The notes under the pieces are model-generated. The model was not told the DNA's origin. It made no database searches and was given only the letters and a program-made list of their open reading frames with translations. Positions 21,405 through 31,329 of a DNA stretch of 64,000 bases are shown here, in pieces (the first letter of the stretch is position 1; each line of letters starts with the position of its first letter). A program made the translations under genes and the position numbers. Source of the DNA: Tessaracoccus coleopterorum (GTDB lineage: Bacteria; Actinomycetota; Actinomycetes; Propionibacteriales; Propionibacteriaceae); NCBI RefSeq assembly GCF_011174705.1, contig NZ_JAANIJ010000001.1, positions 372,001 through 436,000 on the forward strand, written 5' to 3'.

Positions 21405-22310
21405 GGAAGCTGTTCGACGGCGGGAGGGCGCTGCGCGCCTGGCTCGTCGCCTCCCTGATCTGCAACATGGGCATCGTCGTCACCGGCGCCGTGGTGCGCC
21501 TGACCGCCTCCGGACTCGGCTGCCCCACCTGGCCGAAGTGCACGGATGCGAGCTACGTGCCCCACGAGGCACTCGGTCTCCACGGCGTGATCGAGTTCGG
21601 CAACCGCACCCTCACGTTCGTGCTCATCATCGCCGCGCTGGGCGCGTTCATCTCCGCGTGGCGCAACCGGGGCCGCGCTCGAAGCTGTGGTGGATCACGC
21701 TCGGCATCGGCATCGGGATCCCGTTCCAGGGTGTGATCGGCGGCTTCACCGTCCTCTCCGGCCTGAACCCGTACGTGGTCGCCCTCCACCTCCTGCTCTC
21801 GGTCGCTCTCATCGTGATCTGCGTCTGGTCGCTCCAGGTCGCCTCGCAGGCCCGAAGATCCCGGTCACCCCGGTGCAGCGCACCGCGCTGGTGGCCGTCT
21901 TCTCCGCGAGCATGCTCGCCACGTGGGTCGGCACCGTCGTCACCGGATCCGGCCCGCACGCCGGAGACGCCGACGCGGTGCGCACCGGCCTCAACATCGA
22001 GTCGATCGCGCGGCTGCACGGGCTGTCGGCCTGGCTGACGGTGGGCCTCACGCTCGTGTGCCTGTACCTGTTCCGCGCCCACCCGCGGCTGCGGCGCATG
22101 ACGGCGCTGCTGCTGGCCGCCGTCCTCCTGCAGGGAGCCATCGGCTATCTGCAGTACTTCCTCGGCATCCCGGCGGGCATCGTCGCGCTGCATATGGTTG
22201 GGTTGACGCTGTTGACCGCGGCCGCCTCCTGGCCGCTGGTGACCACCTCGAGGAGTACCCATGTCGACCAACCCGGTGCTGACGCTTCGGCTGCCGTTCA
22301 CACTTCCTGA
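21401..22310 (+). CDS. ctaA: Heme A synthase, CtaA/Cox15 family (two frameshifts)
   Basis: Converts heme O to heme A for cytochrome oxidase. The family Cys pair is in GLGCPTWPKC, and heme-related His residues lie in LHGVIEFGNR, ALHLLLSVAL, ARLHGLSAWL and ALHMVGLTLL, in an eight-span membrane protein. Breaks lie near 21678 and 21853. Start candidates are GTG 21392 and GTG 21401; the second overlaps the permease stop as GTGA and is preferred. As read, the end overlaps the peptidase gene by 50 bases, so an undetected frameshift near the C-terminus is possible. CtaB is encoded at 35.6-36.5 kb. Confidence 0.88.
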
Positions 22311-24233
22311 CTTCGCCTCGGCCTCGCCGGGAGACTTCCGGGCCGCGATCAGCGAGGCGATGGCCACGCAGTTGGCGGCGCTGGCAGCGCTCCGCGACGA
22401 CGATTCCCCGCCACCGTCACCAACGTGCTGGGCGCCTGGGAGGACGCTGAGGCCGATCTCCGCCGCGCGCTGAACGCGTTCTTCGCGGTGCGCGCCTCAG
22501 ACACCAACGACGAGTTGGACGCGATCGACGAGGAGTTCTCGCCCCTGCTCGCCGCGCATGAGGACGAGATCATGCTCGACCGCGCCCTCTACCGCCGCCT
22601 CGAGGCGCTGCAGGCCCGGATCGACTCGGGCGAGATCGACGCCGACGAGGAGGACCGCTACGCCCTCTCCGAGCTGCTGCGCGGGTTCCGTCGCGCCGGC
22701 GTCGAGCTGGGCGAGGCCCAGCAGACGCGCCTCCGCGAGCTGAACCGGGAGCTCGCCGAGCTGGGCAGCCGCTTCGAGACCCTCAACCGCTCGGCCCGCA
22801 ACGCCGGGGGATCGACGTCACCGTCGACGAGCTCGACGGTCTCTCCGACGATGAGCGCGCCGCGCTGGCCGTCGAGGGCGGGTACCGCATCGAGCTGGTC
22901 AACACCACGCAGCAGCCGCTCGCGGCCAAGCTCACCGACGCGGGCGTCCGCCGTCGCCTGTTCGAGGCCTCGACCCGCCGCGCACTCGAGGGGGATTTCG
23001 ACACCCGCGACGTCGTGGTGCGCACCGCCCGCGCCCGCGCCGAGCGCGCCACCCTGCTCGGCTACCCCAACCATGCGGCCATCGTCGCCGAGGCCGGCTG
23101 CGCGAAGACCACCGACGCCATCTTCGGGATGCTCGTGCCGCTCGCGCAGGCAGGCCTCGCGAAGGCGCGCGGCGAGGCGGCCGACCTCGCGGCCCGCTAC
23201 GCCGAACTCAACCCCGGCGCGCAGTTCACCGCTGCGGACTGGCAGTTCGTCGAGGCGATCCTGCGCCGCGAGCGGTTCTCGTTCGACGAGGCGGAGCTCA
23301 CCGACCATCTGCAGGTGGACAAGGTGCTCGCCGCCGTCTATGCGGCCGCCGAGGAGCTGTACGGCCTCACGTTCCACCCGCGCACCGACCTCGTCGGGCA
23401 CGCCCCGAGACAGAGACCTACGAGGTCCACGACGCCGACGGCACCGTCATCGGCCTGTTCGTGATGGACTTCTGGGCGCGCCCCACCAAGAACGGCGGCG
23501 CCTGGATGAGCAACCTGGTCGACCAGTCGACGCGCGACGCCTCGCTTCCTGTGGTGACCAACAACTGCAACTACAAGCGCACCACCACCACGATCTCCTG
23601 GGACGGCGTCATCACGATGTTCCACGAGTTCGGCCACGCGCTGCACGGCCTGCTTGCAGACAGCCGCTACGCGTCGCGGTCGGGCACGAACACGCCGCGC
23701 GACTTCGTCGAGTTCCCGAGTCAGGTCAACGAGCACTGGGCCTGGACGCCGGGCCGGGTGCTGCCCGCCGAGTGGATCGAGCGGCTGACGCAGGCCGACC
23801 GGTTCGGCCAGGGCTACGCCACCGCCGAGACCGAGCTGTCGTCGCTGCTCGACCTGGTGTGGCACACCACACCGCTCGACGAGCTGCCCACCTCCGCCGA
23901 CGGCGTCGAGGAGTTCGAGCGCGGGGCCCTCGAGCGGTTCGGGCTGGTCGAGCCCTCGTGCCGCCGCGCTACCGGTCGCAGTACTTCGCGCACATCTGGG
24001 GCGGCGGCTACGCGGCCAGCTACTACGGCTACGCGTGGGCCAAGGTGATGGACGCCGACGCCGTCGCGTGGTTCGAGGAGCAGGAGGGCCCCGTCGCGGA
24101 GGCGGGCGCCCACTTCCGCCGCACGCTGCTCGCCCCCGGCGGCTCCGTCGACCCGATGGAGACCTACCGCCGGTTCCGCGGCCGCGACCCGCAGCTGCAG
24201 CCGCTCCTCGACCGCCTCGGCCTGGAGCTCTGA
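22261..24233 (+). CDS. dcp: M3 family metallopeptidase, peptidyl-dipeptidase Dcp-like (four frameshifts)
   Basis: Cytoplasmic zinc peptidase of about 660 residues. The zinc site is FHEFGHALHGLL (HExxH), with the third ligand region in DFVEFPSQVNEHW. Other M3 segments are MDFWARPTKNGGAWMSNLVDQS and the C-terminal YFAHIWGGGYAASYYGYAWAKVMDADAVAWF. The long helical N-terminal half begins MSTNPVLTLRLPFTLPDF after GAGGAG. Breaks lie near 22410, 22808, 23405 and 23950, each one missing C or G. The choice of Dcp over oligopeptidase A rests on overall resemblance. Confidence 0.87.
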
Positions 24234-24236
24234 CCG

Positions 24237-24822
24237 GTGGACGGCCTCGGCAAGGACGTCCTGCTGCGTCACCTGCGGAGCCAGCGTGAGGCGCTGCTGT
24301 GGAAGGTGGAGGGGCTGGGCGAGCGCGACCTGCGGCTGCCCGCACCCCCACCGGGACGTCGCTGCTCGGGCTGATCAAGCACTGCGCGGGCGTCGAGCAC
24401 GCCTACGTCGTCGAGTGCTTCGGGCGCACCTCGCCCGCGCAGCCGGTGTCGCCCGACTACGAAGCCGACCCGAACGCGGACCTCTACGCGACCGCCGACG
24501 AGTCGGCCGCGTTCCTCATCGCCCGGTACCGGGCGGTGGGCGGGGCCGTCGAGGCGGCGATCGCGGAGATGGACCTCGACTCGGTGGGCCGCGTGCCGTG
24601 GTGGGGCGACGCGGGGAGGTCACATTGGGGGTCATCCTGGTGCATCTGATCGCCGAGATCGCCCGGCACGCGGGCCAGGCCGACATCATGCGCGAGTCGA
24701 TCGACGGCGTCGCCGGGCTGCGGACGGCGAACCCGAACCTGTTCGAGCCGGCCGACGGGTGGGCCGCCCACCACGCCCGGCTCACCGCGATCGCCGAGGG
24801 AGCGGAGCGACCCGGGGCCTGA
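24237..24822 (+). CDS. DinB/DUF664 family protein (two frameshifts)
   Basis: Four-helix-bundle protein of the DinB superfamily, about 195 residues. It starts at GTG 24237, three bases after the peptidase stop, and reads VDGLGKDVLLRHLRSQREALLWKVEGL. The repaired frame gives TSLLGLIKHCAGVEHAYV (first metal-binding His region) and later VTLGVILVHLIAEIARHAGQADIMRE, with the two other His positions and the DUF664 ending RHAGQADIMRE. Breaks lie near 24352 and 24617. Many members use mycothiol or bacillithiol as cofactor; the substrate here is unknown. Confidence 0.85.
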
Positions 24823-24843
24823 TCCGCCCGGGGTGGGCGGGAC

Positions 24844-25497
24844 TCAGAGCAGCCCGCCTCCTTCGCCATCAGCGCGAGCTGGACGCGGTCGGCCGCGCCG
24901 ACCTTCACCAGCACGGCGGAGAGCTGGTTGCGCACCGTCTTGTCGACCACCGACAGCTGCCGGGCGATCTGCGCATTGCCCGCCCCGAGGCCACCAGCCG
25001 CACCAGATGCAGCTCGCGGGGTGTCAACCGGGAGAAGGGCCCGCGATCCTCTGCGGAGGGCACGGCCGGTTCGGCCAGCACCCGGCGGGCGTCGGGCAGG
25101 TGCGGGCCGACCACCATTCCGCCGTCACGCACGGTGCGAAGCGCGGCCATCAGCACATCGGGATCGGTCTCCTTGACCAGGAAGCCCGAGCCGCCCGCGG
25201 CGAGGACGGCCCGCGCCAGGTCGGGTTCGGCGGTCATGGTCAGCACGAGCACGGTCATCCCGGGGTGCGCCGCCCGCAGCCGCGCCGTCAGTTCCACCCC
25301 GTCACCGTCGGGCAGGCCGACGTCGACCACGGCCAGGCGCACCTGGTGCAGGCCCGCCAGCTCCTCGGCGCGGGCGACGGTGTCGGCCTCCAGGACGGTG
25401 GCCACCCACGGTTCGGTTCCGAGCAGCGCGACGAGCCCGCGCCGCACCACGGGTGGTCGTCGACCACCAGCACGACGTCGCCGTCCCGCTCCTCCAC
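24844..25497 (-). CDS. NarL/LuxR-family response regulator (three frameshifts)
   Basis: Two-component regulator of about 217 residues. The receiver domain starts VEERDGDVVLVVDDHP at GTG 25497 (preceded by GGGGAGG) and carries the phosphorylation Asp in LAVVDVGLPDGDG, the Thr switch in VLVLTMTAEPDL and the Lys in GFLVKETDPD. The LuxR helix-turn-helix is SRLTPRELHLVRLVASG, then NAQIARQLSVVDKTVRNQLSAVLVK. Breaks near 25445, 24993 and 24855 are repaired by one G or C; the last repair gives the end AGLL. The partner is probably the kinase at 26075, on the other strand beyond one gene. Confidence 0.86.
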
Positions 25498-25620
25498 GTC
25501 GTTCCTCCCCGTTCGGACCCATCGCCGGGTTGCGCCGCCCTGGCCCGAAACACTGCCATACTTCGGCGCATCCGCAGCCGGGATCCGCCGAACCCGGCAA
25601 CCCCCAGGTAGGAGACCCCA

Positions 25621-26078
25621 TGACGCACCGCCTCACCGATGAGGACATCGTGGTGGCCATCGCCACCACCGACGACTGGTTCCAGGCAGGCACCGTCGCC
25701 GAGCTGACGGCCCACGGACGCGCCCACCAGGCCGCCGGCCCCGACGCCCACAGCCGCAACCCCGAGCTCGACTTCCTCGATGCCGGGGGCACACCGCTGC
25801 GGCCGGTGCTGCTGCTCGACCACCGCGTGGCGGGCTTCGACCGCTCCGGCGACGCCGACCCGGGCGCGATGGAGGCGCGGCTGCGCGCCGTCCTCGAGCT
25901 GGGCCGCGCCCACGTCGCCGGAAACCCCGGTCGGTACCCGTCCAGGGCCTTCGACGCCGTCCCGCCGCCCGGCGACCTGGCTGCGCTCGTCACCTGGGTG
26001 CGGGCGGCGACCACCGACATCCCGAACGGGCACCAGGCGGGCTGGTTCCACAACGTCATGCACGCGCTACTGGGGTGA
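25621..26078 (+). CDS. Conserved hypothetical protein beside a histidine kinase
   Basis: An intact 152-residue soluble protein with a good ribosome binding site (GTAGGAGACCCC). I recognise no family. It is acidic and has no signal peptide or membrane span. Segments worth noting are TTDDWFQAGTVAELTAHGRAH, PVLLLDHRVAGFDRSGDADPG and a C-terminus rich in Trp and His (GHQAGWFHNVMHALLG). Its stop overlaps the kinase GTG start, so the two are translated together and the product may take part in the same signalling pathway. That is inference from position only. Confidence 0.75.
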
Positions 26079-28001
26079 TCACACCGACCCGGGCTGCGCG
26101 GGCCTGGCTGGCGCCCGCCGCGGCGGCCCTCCTTGCGCTGGTCGCGGGCGCCGCGATCGCGGTGCGGCCCGGCCTGCTCGACGGGCCCACCGGCGCCCCG
26201 TCGCTGGCCCTCGTCGCGGGCTGCCTGCCGGTGGGCGCCTTCCTCGTGGCGCAGCGACCGGCCAACCGGGTCGGCGCGCTCCTCACCCTCGTCGGCCTGA
26301 CGGCGCTGCTCGCGCTGGGCACGGCCGCGGCCACCGTCGCGGGGCCGGGCGGTTGGCTCTCCGAGTGGGCGTGGTGGCTGCCGTGGCCGCCTCTGATGGC
26401 CGCGATCTGCCTGTACCCGGAGGGGCGTCGGGTGGGCCGGACCCGGCGTCGGCTCACCGCCGCCGTGCTGGTGTCCGGGGCGGTCGCAGCCGCCTGCCTC
26501 GCCGTCGCCGTCTTCCTCTCCCCGGGCTGCTGACCGACGCCGTCGCCGCGGTCGGCGCGGCCCGTCCCTGGCTGGTCGGTGGCGTCGCCGCGATGCTCGT
26601 CACCGTCGCGTCCGGCGTGTGGGTGGTGGTCGACCTCGTGCTGCGGGCGCGGCGCGCCCAGGGGGCGACCCGGAGTCAACTGGTCGCGCTGCTGCCCGCC
26701 GGGGTGCTGGTGCTGGCGGGCATCGTCGTCGAGGCGCTCGGGCCGTCCTACGCGACGGTTCCGGGGCTGGTGGCGGTGCCGGTCGGCATGGGCGTGGCCA
26801 TCCTGGCGCACCGGCTCGACGACCTCGACCTCGCCGTCAACCGCACGCTCGTGTGGCTCGTCTCCACCCTGACGCTGTTCGCGGCGTTCGCCGTCGCCGT
26901 CTCCCTGCTGAGCGCCACCGCGCTCGCCGACCAACCGCTCGTCGTCACGGGGCTGGCGGCCGTCGCGGTGGCGCTCGGGTTCGACCCGCTGCGGCGACGG
27001 GTGCAGGCGGGCGTCGACCGGCTCCTGTTCGGCGACCGGAGCCGGCCCCACCAGGTGCTGCTGGACCTCGGCCGACGCATGCAGGGCTCCGCCGACCCAG
27101 GTGGCCTGCTCACCGATCTCGTGGGCGCCGTCGAGGCCTCGCTGCGGGTGCCGTACGTGCGGATGGAGGTGCACGACCCCGACGGGGAGGTGCTGACGGT
27201 GTTCGACTCGGGACGTCCGCAGGCCGACGCCGATGCCGTCGAGGCGCCGATGCTCGCGCACGGTGAGCGGGTCGGGTCGCTCCGGGTCGCCCCGCGTGGC
27301 CGGGGCGAGAGGTTCACCGCCGCCGAGACGCGGCTGCTGACCGACATCGCCGGGCAGGCGGCCATCGCCGCCCGGTCGTACCGGGTGACGCTCGACCTGT
27401 TGGAGGCCCGCAGCTTCCTGGTGCGCAGCCGGGAGGCCGAGCGGCTGCGCATCCGCCGCGACCTGCACGACGGGCTCGGGCCCGCGATCGCGGGGGCCCG
27501 CATGCAGGTGGCGGCCGCCCGGCAGCCGGGCGCGGCGGATGGGCTGCTCGGCTCGGTGCAGGAGACGCTGACCGAGTGCAGCCAGGAGGTGCGCCGCATC
27601 GTCGACGGGCTCCGGCCGGGCGCGCTGGACCGTGGACTGGTGCCCGCGCTGGAGCAGAGGGTGGCGGGCATGGGGCCTGAGCCCTCCGTCCGCGTCGACG
27701 CCTCCGGGACCTCACCGGGCTCGACGCGGCCGCGGAGGTGGCCGCCTACCGGATCGCCTGCGAGGCCCTGTCGAACGCGGTGCGCCACTCCGGCGCCCGG
27801 CACGTCCGGGTCGCACTGGAGGGGCGGCCGCGGAGCCTGCTGCTCGAGGTGGTCGACGACGGCCACGGCGGCGTCCGGGACAGGGACGGCGGCGTCGGCA
27901 TGGAGTCGATGCGCCAGCGCGCCGTCGAGTTGGGCGGCCGGTTCGGGGTCGAGAGCGGGGCAGCGGGTACCCGGGTGGTCGTGTCGCTCCCGCTGGCGTG
28001 A
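26075..28001 (+). CDS. Membrane sensor histidine kinase, NarL/HisKA_3 type (two frameshifts)
   Basis: About 640 residues. The N-terminal half holds roughly eight membrane spans in two blocks (AAAALLALVAGAAIAV to CLAVAVFL, then LVGGVAAMLVTVASGVW to ALADQPLVVTGLAAVAVAL). A GAF-like region follows (LLTDLVGAVEASLRVPYVRMEV). The dimerisation helix has the phospho-acceptor His in IRRDLHDGLGPAIAG, and the ATPase domain shows NAVRHSG, VDDGHGG and GGVGMESMRQRAVELGG. Breaks lie near 26525 and 27712. It likely phosphorylates the regulator at 24844-25497. The stimulus is unknown. Confidence 0.88.
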
Positions 28002-28005
28002 CGTT

Positions 28006-28045
28006 GTCCCTCCCGGGACGGGTCAATGTCCCTTCCGGGCGGGAC
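28006..28045. promoter_or_regulatory. Two adjacent palindromes, candidate regulator binding site
   Basis: GTCCCTCCCGGGAC (28006-28019) and GTCCCTTCCGGGCGGGAC (28028-28045) start 22 bp apart, two helical turns. They lie between the kinase gene and the exported protein at 28108. The arms GTCCC/GGGAC are shared. Binding by the neighbouring NarL-type regulator is a guess from position and symmetry. Confidence 0.4.
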
Positions 28046-28107
28046 GCCGTCGCGGCGAGGCTGAAGGCACCCGGACGGACCGGGCAGCAGCCAGAAGGAG
28101 CAATCCC

Positions 28108-28726
28108 ATGCGACCGTTCACCACCTCACTCAAGCGCATCGCCATCGCCCTCGCGTTCGGCGCCGTGGCGGCCAGCCTCGCCGCCCCAGCGCCGGCGCCC
28201 TCCCAAGGAGCCTGCGTTCGACCCCGGGCCGCAGCTCGCCTCGGCCTCGACCTGTGCGACACCGGTCGGCACCCCTGGCAGCATCCAGGCCCTGCAGTTC
28301 ACCAAGCGCAACTGGCCGTTGACCGGCGGCCTCCACATGAACACCAGCGGCCGGATCGACCGCAACAGCGGCATCGTCGACGCGACCGTCCACCTGTACA
28401 ACAGCTACTGGGGCATGGGGTACACCGGCTCGGTGCTGATGGTGCTCAGGGACAAGTGCGGCGGCACCATCGGCGTCACGACACCGGGCAAGTGGGGCGT
28501 CGACGCGAAGAGCTGGTTCTGGAACACCAACGAGCGCCACGTCTACTACTCGGCGCAGGTCTCCCCTGTGATCGCGAACCGCGTCGCCTCCGTCGAGGTG
28601 ATCCACAACCGGGACACCGGAAACGAGTCGATCAGCCTGTACCGCTCGCTTCGCGATGCGGCCTGCCGTTACCTCATGAAGGAGGTCCCGATCATCACGA
28701 CGTGCCCCATCCCGAACCTCCGGTGA
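28108..28726 (+). CDS. Exported protein of unknown function (one frameshift)
   Basis: The ATG follows AGAAGGAG. A signal peptide of about 28 residues is clear (RPFTTSLKRIAIALAFGAVAASLAAPAPA), and one C missing near 28201 joins it to the mature part starting PKEPAFDPGPQLASAS. The mature region of about 170 residues has three Cys (STCATP, DKCGGT, AACRYL) plus a fourth near the end (TTCPIP), which may form disulfides. It is rich in aromatic residues (NSYWGMGYTG, SWFWNTNERHVYYSAQ). I recognise no family. The position behind a two-component kinase and a paired palindrome suggests regulated export. Confidence 0.75.
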
Positions 28727-28759
28727 CCACGGTCGGCGGGCGCTGACCCCCTCTCCAGC

Positions 28760-28765
28760 TAGGGT
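28760..28765 (+). promoter_or_regulatory. -10 box upstream of the small lipoprotein gene
   Basis: TAGGGT 53 bases before the ATG at 28819, which would give a short leader. Confidence 0.35.
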
Positions 28766-28818
28766 GGACGCGCCCGCGCACCGCCGGTGCGCCGACAGAT
28801 CCGGAGAACCCGAGAAAC

Positions 28819-29244
28819 ATGATGTTCCACAAGACCGGCACCCTCGCCGTCGCCGCCCTCGCCGCCCTGAGCCTCTCGGCCTGCGGTGGAGAGCAGTCCG
28901 TCACCGAGGCGTGCACCATCGCCTCCACGACCGTCAAGGCCGCCGAGAGCGAGATCACCGAGGCGATGTCGGGTGCCACCACCGGCGAGTTCTCGAAGGT
29001 CGTGCAGGGCTTCGAGACCCTCGGCACCACGCTGAGCGAGGCCGAGGGCAAGATCACCAACGCCGAGGTCAAGGCCGCGCTGGGCGACTTCAGGACCAGC
29101 ATCCAGGACTTCTCGAAGCTGTTCGAGGGCGCGACCGACGGCGACCTGACGGCCCTGGCCGACAAGACCGAAGAGCTCCAGACGATCAGCACCAAGATGG
29201 GCGATTCGGCCACCAAGCTCGGCGAGCTCTGCCCCGCCGGCTGA
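28819..29244 (+). CDS. Small predicted lipoprotein of unknown function
   Basis: An intact 141-residue protein. The signal peptide ends in the lipobox LSAC (Cys about residue 22) and is followed by GGEQSVTEACTIASTTV. The mature part is predicted alpha-helical with repeating polar/hydrophobic spacing and many Thr, Glu and Lys residues. Cys residues near both ends (EACTIA and ELCPAG) could pair. It is anchored outside the membrane by inference. No family recognised. A strong hairpin follows the stop codon. Confidence 0.8.
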   Translation: MMFHKTGTLAVAALAALSLSACGGEQSVTEACTIASTTVKAAESEITEAMSGATTGEFSKVVQGFETLGTTLSEAEGKITNAEVKAALGDFRTSIQDFSKLFEGATDGDLTALADKTEELQTISTKMGDSATKLGELCPAG

Positions 29245-29265
29245 TCCAGCCGATCCGACGCAGAC

Positions 29266-29293
29266 GGCCCGGCCCCGCACCCGGGGCCGGGCC
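29266..29293 (+). terminator. Hairpin after the small lipoprotein gene
   Basis: A perfect 12-bp stem, GGCCCGGCCCCG (29266-29277) and its complement (29282-29293), with a 4-base loop, 21 bases after the stop at 29244. No T run follows. Confidence 0.7.
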
Positions 29294-29520
29294 GAGCTGG
29301 TCGGGTCCATGCGGTCGGCGTAGCTGCCCAGGCGCCGTTTGCCCGCTGCTGGAACAGGCCGCGGGAATCAGGGCCGGCGGCGTCGCCGTAGTCGATCACG
29401 TTGAGTGAGGATTCACCCATCGCGGTCATGACTCCGATCGTCTGGTCCCGCACTGACAGGGCGAGCGCCTGGCCGGCCTTCATGATGTAGGCGGCGTTGA
29501 CCAACTGCTCGCGTCGCGCC
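29294..29520 (-). pseudogene. Fragment of a cell-wall hydrolase-type protein
   Basis: The minus strand reads EQLVNAAYIMKAGQALALSV, then VMTAMGESSLNVIDYGDAAG and PDSRGLFQQRANGAW, then after one missing G GSYADRMDPTSSA. This DAAGPDSRGLFQQR pattern is the C-terminal module of actinobacterial peptidoglycan hydrolases or phage lysins (lysozyme-like fold). The rest of the protein is absent on both sides, so this is a remnant. The adjacent recombinase-like fragment supports transferred-DNA debris. Confidence 0.6.
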
Positions 29521-29739
29521 GCGCTAGAGCAACAGATCAGCGAAGCGATCGGGGTCGCCGAGGTCGACGGCACCCGCGCCTTTGTAGCCGCCACAACGGC
29601 GGGCTGGTCCGCCACCGAACTGCGCAAGCTTGGGTTCCCAGAACCTGCCAAGTTGAGCGCTCGCACTCGTCGACGCAAGGCGCCGGCCAAGCCTGCCGGC
29701 ATGCCGGAAACGACGGCGACCCCTGCCCCCGGTCAGTGA
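29497..29739 (+). CDS. Orphan small ORF in a debris region
   Basis: Up to 80 residues from a TTG start, with coding-like third-position GC. The C-terminal part is LEQQISEAIGVAEVDGTRAF, then VAATTAGWSATELRKLGFPEP and a basic tail (SARTRRRKAPAKPAG). I recognise no family. It may be the surviving 3' end of a gene from a mobile element, since fragments of other genes lie on both sides. No ribosome binding site is visible. Confidence 0.35.
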   Translation: MTNCSRRAALEQQISEAIGVAEVDGTRAFVAATTAGWSATELRKLGFPEPAKLSARTRRRKAPAKPAGMPETTATPAPGQ

Positions 29740-29755
29740 GCTTGGACGTGTGGTC

Positions 29756-29893
29756 CCCTTCCTCCGGGTAATTGCCCGTGAGACGGTCGACTTTCCCACT
29801 CCGAGCACGTGCTCTGTCTGGGCGATGGTGGCACCCTCCTGGCGCATCCTGTGGGCCTGCGCGGTCCGCGTCTGCGTGCGCGTCGCCGTCAGT
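29756..29893 (-). pseudogene. Remnant of a serine-recombinase C-terminal HTH domain
   Basis: The minus strand encodes ALTATRTQTRTAQAHRMRQEG followed by ATIAQTEHVLGVGKSTVSRAI, which matches the helix-turn-helix end of resolvases/invertases. The catalytic domain is absent: the MFS gene ends at 29889 exactly where it would begin. It is therefore a truncated remnant. Confidence 0.55.
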
Positions 29894-31301
29894 GCGTGAG
29901 GGCCTCGGAGGGCTCGGCCTCGGGCCGCCGCAGGAAGAAGCCGCAGATCAGCGCGGCCGTCCACACCGCCCCGGCCCCCAGGAACGACCAGTGTGACCCG
30001 GCGAGCATCGCCTCGGCGTGGCTCCCGTGGTCGACCCGGCGGCCGCGGTCTGCATCGCGAACACCGTCACGAACAGGGCCGTCCCCGCCGCTCCCGCGAC
30101 CTGCTGGATCGCGCCGATGACGGCGGATCCGTGGGAGTACAGGTCGTTGGGGAGCGACCCCATCGCCACCGTGAACAGCGGCGTGAAGATCGACGCGAAG
30201 CTGATGCTCATCACGATGTGGGCCACCATCACGGCCCACCACGGCGTCACGAGGCTGAGCGTCGAGAAGAACGCGAACACCCGAGGACGACGAAGCTGGC
30301 CGGGATCACGAGCACCCGCGGACCGAACCGGTCGAACACCCGGCCGACCACCGGCGACAGCAGGCCCATCGCGACGCCACCCGGCAGCAGCATGAGGCCG
30401 ATCTGCAGCTCCTCGATCCCGTAGGCCCGCTTCAGCAGCAGCGGAAGCATGATGATGGAGCCGAACAGCGCCATCATCGCGATGGCGAGCATCACGAGGG
30501 CGACCGTGAAGGACGGGTGGGTGAAGGTCCTCAGATCGAGGAACGCCCTGCCCCTGCCCTGCAGCACCAGTTGGCGGGCCGTGAACGCGACCAGGGCACC
30601 CAGCCCGACCCCGATGCTCAGCATCGGCACCCAGAACGCGACGTCGGCGGCCCGATGAGGCTGAGTCCGTAGATCAGCGGGCCGAAGCCGAGGGCCGTCA
30701 GGGCGACCGAGATCAGGTCGAGCGGGGTGCGCAGCGGCTCGTTGACCGAGGCGAGGTACCGGGCGCCGAGCACGAGCATCGCGAGCGCGATCGGCAGCAC
30801 GGTGAGGAAGATGGCCCGCCAGGAGCCGACCGAGAGGATGGCACCCGACAGCGTCGGCCCGATGGCAGGGGCGACGGCGATCACCATGGAGATGTTGCCC
30901 ATCATGGCGCCCCGCTCGGAGGGCCCGACGAGCTGCATCACGGTGGTCATCAGCAGCGGCATCATGATGGCGGTGCCGGAGGCCTGCACCACGCGGCCGG
31001 ACAGCAGCAGCGCGAAGGTGGGCGCGATCGCGCACAGGAGGGTCCCGACGCTGAACGTCGCCATCGCGATGACGAAAACGCTCCTGGTGGGCAGGCGGTC
31101 GAGCAGCCATCCGGTGATCGGGATGACCACGGCCATCGTCAGCATGAACGCCGTCGTGAGCCACTGGGCGGTGCGTTCGGTGACGGAGAAGTCCTCCATG
31201 ATGGCGCTGAGCGCGACATTCATGGTGGTCTCGTTGAGGATGACGACGAAGGCCGCCACGATGAGGATCGGGATCACTCCACGGGGACGGGTGGTCTCCA
31301 T
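29889..31301 (-). CDS. MFS drug exporter, DHA2/EmrB type (three frameshifts)
   Basis: A 14-span family exporter of about 470 residues. It starts METTRPRGVIPILIVAAFVV after GAGAGGA and shows NETTMNVALSAI (span 1 signature), WLTTAFMLTMAVVIPITGWL and the loop motif DRLPTRSVF. The antiporter motif region GPTLSGAIL and the later GGVAMGLLSPVVGRVFDRFGPR follow. Breaks near 30653, 30290 and 30025 lack one base each. The repaired C-terminus ends RRPEAEPSEALTH. It lies 28 bases after the DUF4921 gene on the same strand, so the two are probably cotranscribed. The substrate is unknown. Confidence 0.88.
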
Positions 31302-31329
31302 CGGGGTTCCTCTCGGGTGGGTTTCCCCG

